Of a stretch of 64,000 nt of DNA, positions 59,688 to 64,000 are shown one piece after another. The position numbers were made by a program, and so were the translations under genes. The stretch comes from Acanthamoeba castellanii str. Neff (Eukaryota > Discosea > Longamoebia > Acanthamoebidae), in assembly GCF_000313135.1 (NCBI RefSeq), contig NW_004457431.1:432598-496597 (forward strand), in the 5' to 3' direction. A model generated the notes under the pieces. That model did not search any database, was not told the origin of the DNA, and was given only the letters and a program-made list of their open reading frames with translations. How positions within the stretch are numbered: position 1 is the first letter of the stretch; every line of letters starts with the position of its first letter.

Positions 59688-60783
59688 ATGATTATGGAGG
59701 AGGACATTGAAATCTTTCTTGATTTCCTCGAGTCTCAGGATGACGAGGACTCCTCATGCGGCATTCTGAACGCCCCACCTGCCAAGCACAAGGCCGACGC
59801 CACTGAAGAAGAGCAGCAGCAGCAGCAGAAGCGCATCAACTCGCCATCGAATGGCCCCGTCCTCACGGAGGAACAGAGCAGGCCGGTCGATGCAGTGGTC
59901 GGACGGCGCAGGAGCGCGTTTGTGACTGGAGATGCTGGCACGGGCAAGTCGGTTGTCTTGCGAGCCATCGTCGAGGGTCTCGAGGCACAAATGTTGAACG
60001 TCGCCAAAGCGGCCTCGACGGGCATCGCGGCAGTGGCCATCGGAGGCACCACTCTCCACTACCTGCTCCGCATGGGTGCTTGCGATGCTCCGATGGAGGA
60101 ATTGGTCAATCAAGCCAGGGAGAGACGTACGAACAACCCCTCCAAGGTCATGTGGCGGGGTCTCGACGTGCTCGTGCTCGACGAAATATCCATGTTCGAC
60201 GCGGAGTTCTTTGACAAGGCCGAGCGCATCATCGCGGCCTACAGAGGCCGTGAAGAGTTGCCGTTCGGTGGCCTCCAGGTGGTCTTCTTCGGCGACTTCT
60301 TCCAGTTACCACCAGTCCTCAAGGCCAACGGGCGACAGCAGCGCGAGAGGGAAGGCAGACCATCATCACAGGCCGATGCAGAACATCACCAAGACCATGG
60401 AGGGGCGAATCTGGCAACTGCCCCTTAGACTGGCGTGGGCGCTCACGATCCACCGCGTCCAAGGCATGACGCTCGAGAAGGCGGAACTCAGGATGAGGGA
60501 GATCTTCCAGTACAGTCAAGGCTACGTTGGCTTCTCCCGCGTGAAGACCCTCGACGGACTCTTCCTCCACGATCTCGACCCTGGCAGTATTTGAGCCAAC
60601 CCGCGCGTCGTGATTTTCCACGAGTCTGGCTATCAGTCACAATACAAGGGCGACGTCGACAAGGCACTCCAGGCACGTCCGCAGCCTCTGTCGATGATCG
60701 GCAGGATCGTGGCTGCCAGCCATTACATGAGAACGGTCAGACGCGCCCAGAAGGCGACGCAAGGGGCCACCACCCAGAGATGA
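59688..60783 (+). pseudogene. PIF1-like helicase relic with deletion, frameshift and premature TGA
   Basis: The N-terminal half is intact: Walker A FVTGDAGTGKSVVLRAIVEG, AASTGIAAVAIGGTTLHYLL, Walker B LDVLVLDEISMFDAEFFDKA and FGDFFQLPPVLKANG. The sequence then jumps to the C-terminal motifs in the next frame: LPLRLAWALTIHRVQGMTLE and YSQGYVGFSRVKTLDGLFLH. Roughly 150-200 residues usual between these blocks are missing. After LDPGSI a TGA (60592-60594) interrupts the family tail, which continues in frame as ANPRVVIFHESGYQSQYKGD to TGA 60781. PIF1-like helicases occur in nuclei, Helitrons and giant viruses; which source applies here cannot be told by eye. Confidence 0.8.
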
Positions 60784-60938
60784 AGGAAAATCAGCGATCT
60801 CATGTAAGAACAGCAGTAGCAACAACGACAACAACAATAAAAAAGAGGATGTTTGTGGTAGTTCCAAGAGTCGTTCATTTTGCAGGGTTAGTTATATCTT
60901 TTCCATATCATGTTCACTGTCATTGTTGTCATCAGGGC

Positions 60939-61190
60939 ATGAGTCGTCGAAGAACGTATGCAAGGCAAGTGTCAGTGCCATTGTCCAACAGCAACAACAC
61001 CACCCCCACTGAAACGTTTCAGTTCCTCCCCCAGCAGACCATGGATATCGGCGCCACTTTCGGGATGAACGACATTAGCATCAATAGTGGCGGCGACGAT
61101 CCTATGGACTTGTGTATGGATGTTGATCCACATCATCAGCATCATCAACATCAACAAGCACAACAAGTACCTCCATGGTTGCGACGATAG
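60939..61190 (+). CDS. Hypothetical His/Gln-rich small ORF (83 aa)
   Basis: MSRRRTYARQVSVPLSNSNN, then ETFQFLPQQTMDIGATFGMN, DDPMDLCMDVDPHHQHHQHQ, ending VPPWLRR. Low complexity. The style matches the His/Gln-rich pseudogene at 61956, so it may be part of the same family or a transcription-activator-like peptide. No domain recognised. Confidence 0.3.
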   Translation: MSRRRTYARQVSVPLSNSNNTTPTETFQFLPQQTMDIGATFGMNDISINSGGDDPMDLCMDVDPHHQHHQHQQAQQVPPWLRR

Positions 61191-61261
61191 ACTCAATCCT
61201 AAGTCCATAACATTGTGTTCAGTCATCACATTGCATGCATTTATTTAGAGAGAGAAGAGAT

Positions 61262-61435
61262 ATGAGCACAACCAGCACAGGTGGCGGCGGCGGCGGCGGT
61301 GATGATGTCAAAGACACAGAGTGGATCAAGTTCACGCATTGGAGTCTGTTAATGGCAGTGGCTGCACACATGAGTTCATTGTTCTTGGCTGCCATTTACA
61401 ATGGCGCTATGGAGGTGAGGCAGCGACATTGTTAA
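61262..61435 (+). CDS. Hypothetical small membrane ORF (57 aa)
   Basis: MSTTSTGGGGGGGDD, then one predicted membrane segment (WSLLMAVAAHMSSLFLAAIY) and the end EVRQRHC. No other support. Confidence 0.25.
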   Translation: MSTTSTGGGGGGGDDVKDTEWIKFTHWSLLMAVAAHMSSLFLAAIYNGAMEVRQRHC

Positions 61436-61955
61436 GTTTATGCCCAAGAGCAACTTCTGGCGTGCCATCAAGTCCATTGTAACTTGTGGGGCAATGGCTA
61501 TGTGGAAACCTGAGAGGACGACCCCCACAAGTGGCGTGTCTGAGTGGGTGTTAACGTTCTCCATTGCGCCTATTTTGGTGGCGCGGTGGAACCTGCCATG
61601 TACACGCCTAGGAGCACAGTCTTTCACATGTGACCAATGAACCAATGCAACTGTGGAGATTCAGCGTCAGTTTTTACCAAAAACACCATGATCTTCCCGT
61701 AGTGTGGCAATTTCGTTTACGGGGACATCTCTGTAACTCAGTATGGAAGAATAGAAAGGTTGTGTCGTTTGTCTGTGCTCACAGGGGACGCCTGGGTAAA
61801 TAAGTTTTGAATATGAACTCAGCATGTACCTGGGGAATGGGTGAACTGAGTTCTTTCTGCCCCTTGTTTTTGATTGGGTAATCATGGCGTGCACCCCTGA
61901 GAGGCCAACCGCGTGTACAACACCACTAAAACTGCCCAAGTGACACCGGACCACC

Positions 61956-63825
61956 ATGACCCAGTCTACCAGTCCGTGGCGCCTCTGGCCGAGCAGCAAG
62001 CCGACATCGTCGCCACGTCGACTACGACTCCGCGGCACCCAAGAGATTCTCGAGCCTGCTGCCTCCGCCAGACCATCAGCAGTACCAGCAGCGACAGGCG
62101 CAATACTACCCCTCCGGTTATACCCATACCCCCAGCAGCCGCAACATCCTCCTCTTCCGCACCACGTCGCTCTCCAATACCAGCAACCCATGGAGGCGAG
62201 CAGCGACGGCAGGCCTTCGAAGTGGCAGTGCACTCCCGTGCTGAAGCTCATCCAGGACTTCCCCGTCTCGAGCCCCTTGTGGAGCAGTGTCAAGAAGGCC
62301 ATGGCCATCGCCCGTTTGGTGGTCATGGACCAACCGCTTCCCATGTCCAAGTCCGCCAACCGTCCAGTGCCGACGCCCAAAGAGTCTCGTGCGCTCCTGC
62401 CTTGGTTCCTCGGGCTCTACCAGAACCTCGAATCCCTTCCAGTCAGGTACAAGATCAGTCGCGGATATCTCAAGGACGTCATGATGACCATCCCGCCCGG
62501 CTACGTGCCAGCGGCCTGTACCGCCTACGGCGTGCCGGTGCCCGACGGAAACGATCATCATCATCATCACCATCATCATCACCACAACCCTCCTCCGTCG
62601 TCATCGTCGTCGTCCTCATCCAACTGCTACGCTGCGCCGGTCGCTTTGGCAGATCCCGAGAGCTACGTCGAGCAGCAACAGCAGCCCGGTTACGAACGCC
62701 AGCAGCGCGAACACGAGACCGTCGTGACGTCAGCTGGTTTTGTTCATCGTCAACAGCAGCTGATGTTGGACGGGGTCACAGTTTACCCTACGTCTGCTGC
62801 CTTCCAGTTCGCGCCGGACCAGCAGCAACAGCAAGAGCAGGACCAGATGCTGCTGACCGGCTTCGACACCGCCCTCTCGGATCAGTGCATGTTTGATTCA
62901 GAGTTCATCGCCCAGCTGGCGCGGATGTGCAACATCGACGGGATGGACGTCTCCTTGCCGTTGCAGCCGTCGGGCTGAGAGAAGGTCGCGTACAACACGA
63001 TCCCGGTCACGCCGGAGACGGTGTCGTCCTACCTGCGCGAGGCCATCTCATCAGACCCCGAGCAGTGGCGCCGAGATCGGTGGGCCAGCGACGAGAGCGA
63101 GAGAGACCTCAGCTGGGAGATCGTCGTGGGACTTGGCGGGTGCAACTCCCGCCTCTGCCTTGCTCCGGTCGTCCACCAGCCGGGTCAGCCAGCGGTCTGG
63201 GAGGCTAGGCGGCCTCTCTTGGGTCGCGCCTCTCAGGTGGGCAGCATCGACGGTCTCTACGAGCGCATCGTCCCCGACGTCGACGCTCAGTGCCAGGACG
63301 CCGAGGCGGTGGTTCGGTCTCTTCTCGCCAAGGTGGGCTGCCTCAACGCCACTACCGTCCAGCTTCACGCTCGTTGGATCGATGCCGACAAGTCCCAGCA
63401 GAACTGCGACGAAGCAAACATCATGCTCTTCAATCTTGATGGCGAGCCGATCGTCGAAGCCGCGGATCTAGACGATGGCAGGCGTCTCTGCGTGGAAACC
63501 ATCTTCGGCGGCGAGTTCTGCCATGGCGAGGAGGATGGCGAGAACCAAGTCAACGTGATGAACAACACCGAGGGAGAACAGATCTTCTTCCATCAGTTCA
63601 ACGACCCCAGCTGCAGTTTCGAGCGCCTGGCCAAGTATTGCGCCACGGAGGGCATCAGCCGAATCGTCGTGGAGCCAGACGAAGAGGCGCCACGCCGTGG
63701 TGTAGGCCATACTCAGGTTCAACGGCGAACTCATAGAGACGTGCAAGTCGATCGACCGCATGTGTGGAATGGACACCGATGACGCCTTGCTGGTTAATTC
63801 CACGCAAGTTGCACTTTGTAGTTAG
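61956..63825 (+). pseudogene. His/Gln-rich protein gene interrupted by TGA and a frameshift
   Basis: An ORF from 61956 runs to TGA at 62976-62978, through SKWQCTPVLKLIQDFPVSSP, KKAMAIARLVVMDQPLPMSK, LLPWFLGLYQNLESLPVRYK, a His run (62558-62585), Ser run and poly-Gln. The same frame resumes directly as EKVAYNTIPVTPETVSSYLR, LSWEIVVGLGGCNSRLCLAP, VGCLNATTVQLHARWIDADK and NQVNVMNNTEGEQIFFHQFN to about 63690. After that the adjacent frame carries the coding-like RFNGELIETCKSIDRMCGMD ending NSTQVALCS. The TGA could instead be a genuine stop separating two genes, but no start or promoter follows it. The 5' end (before about 62110) is also uncertain. The TxxPxxYVPAACTAYGVPVP block is not a domain I recognise. 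Confidence 0.55.
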
Positions 63826-64000
63826 TTAGTAATTCAACATAGTTTCTTGAAGTTCATTTAGTCGTCCTTTTTGGCTTTCTTCACAACATTACAGAACGAG
63901 AGAATGCTGTGGTTGCGCGGCGGGGCGATCTTGGTCTCTTGCCCCTGCTGCTGCTGTTCTTTTTGACGGAGAGTGCATCGACGTGATCGCCAAGTCCCAT
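63826..64000. other. Window end, no gene assigned
   Basis: A short frame starting MLWLRGGAILVSCPCCCC from 63905 ends quickly. Nothing else seen. Confidence 0.3.

Larger units (their letters stand above)
60784..61955. other. Region with two small ORFs only
   Basis: Apart from the two small ORFs listed at 60939 and 61262, nothing recognisable. An ACAACGACAACAACAATAAAA run lies near 60820-60842, possibly a 3' end signal. Confidence 0.35.

Overview
The window looks like nuclear DNA of a free-living amoeba of the Acanthamoeba type. This is inferred from gene content and gene structure, not from a database match. Coding exons are GC-rich and cut by many short introns, mostly with GTACG or GTGCG donors and CAG acceptors. 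Gene content mixes ordinary eukaryotic housekeeping genes with amoeba-style multidomain signalling proteins: ankyrin/F-box/Rab fusions, ankyrin-TBC, a CRIB-Ste20 kinase and a tyrosine-kinase-like relic. Almost every gene is multi-exon, so each CDS entry gives the gene span from first to last coding base, and joins were worked out by hand from splice signals and family resemblance.

Layout. 1-4.2 kb: 3' part of an ankyrin-F-box-Rab-like gene, plus strand. 4.6-9.2 kb: ankyrin-TBC (Rab GAP) gene. 9.5-10.1 kb: decayed kinase. 10.1-12.3 kb: possible beta-propeller protein. 12.4-15.8 kb: head-to-head pair of paralogous glycosyltransferase-like membrane proteins. 16.1-18.2 kb: METTL21-type methyltransferase and a secreted ependymin-like protein. 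18.6-21.1 kb: second ankyrin-F-box-Rab fusion, with intact GTPase motifs and a C-terminal CaaX box. 21.2-24.2 kb: COQ8 (ABC1) kinase. 24.3-26.9 kb: two identical tRNA-Gln(CUG) genes flanking two secreted-protein genes. 27.0-30.8 kb: TBC1D15/Gyp7-like GAP head-to-head with KTI12. 31.7-35 kb: MDP-1-type phosphatase, small N-myristoylated protein, RAE1. 35.4-39.7 kb: CRIB-Ste20 kinase. 39.9-43.4 kb: DUF1838 protein and a membrane-anchored methyltransferase-like protein.

From about 43.5 kb the character changes to longer gene-poor stretches, lower GC, microsatellites and relics: a DDE transposase fragment, an inverted decayed copy of the 48.75 kb gene and a broken BTB/T1 domain. Between them are a strongly expressed-looking small gene with a TATA box, an intronless SET-domain gene and a divergent subtilisin-like protease (54.3-58.5 kb). 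The last 5 kb holds a histone H2A-like gene, a PIF1 helicase relic with three lesions and a His/Gln-rich gene broken by a TGA and a frameshift.

The most interesting theme is membrane-traffic signalling. Two ankyrin-F-box-Rab proteins, one apparently a pseudo-GTPase and one apparently active and prenylatable, lie with two Rab GAPs, one of which is itself ankyrin-linked, within 30 kb. This would be consistent with a Rab switch coupled to SCF ubiquitin ligase, but that is inference. At least six gene pairs are divergent with 170-435 bp between start codons, suggesting widespread shared promoters.
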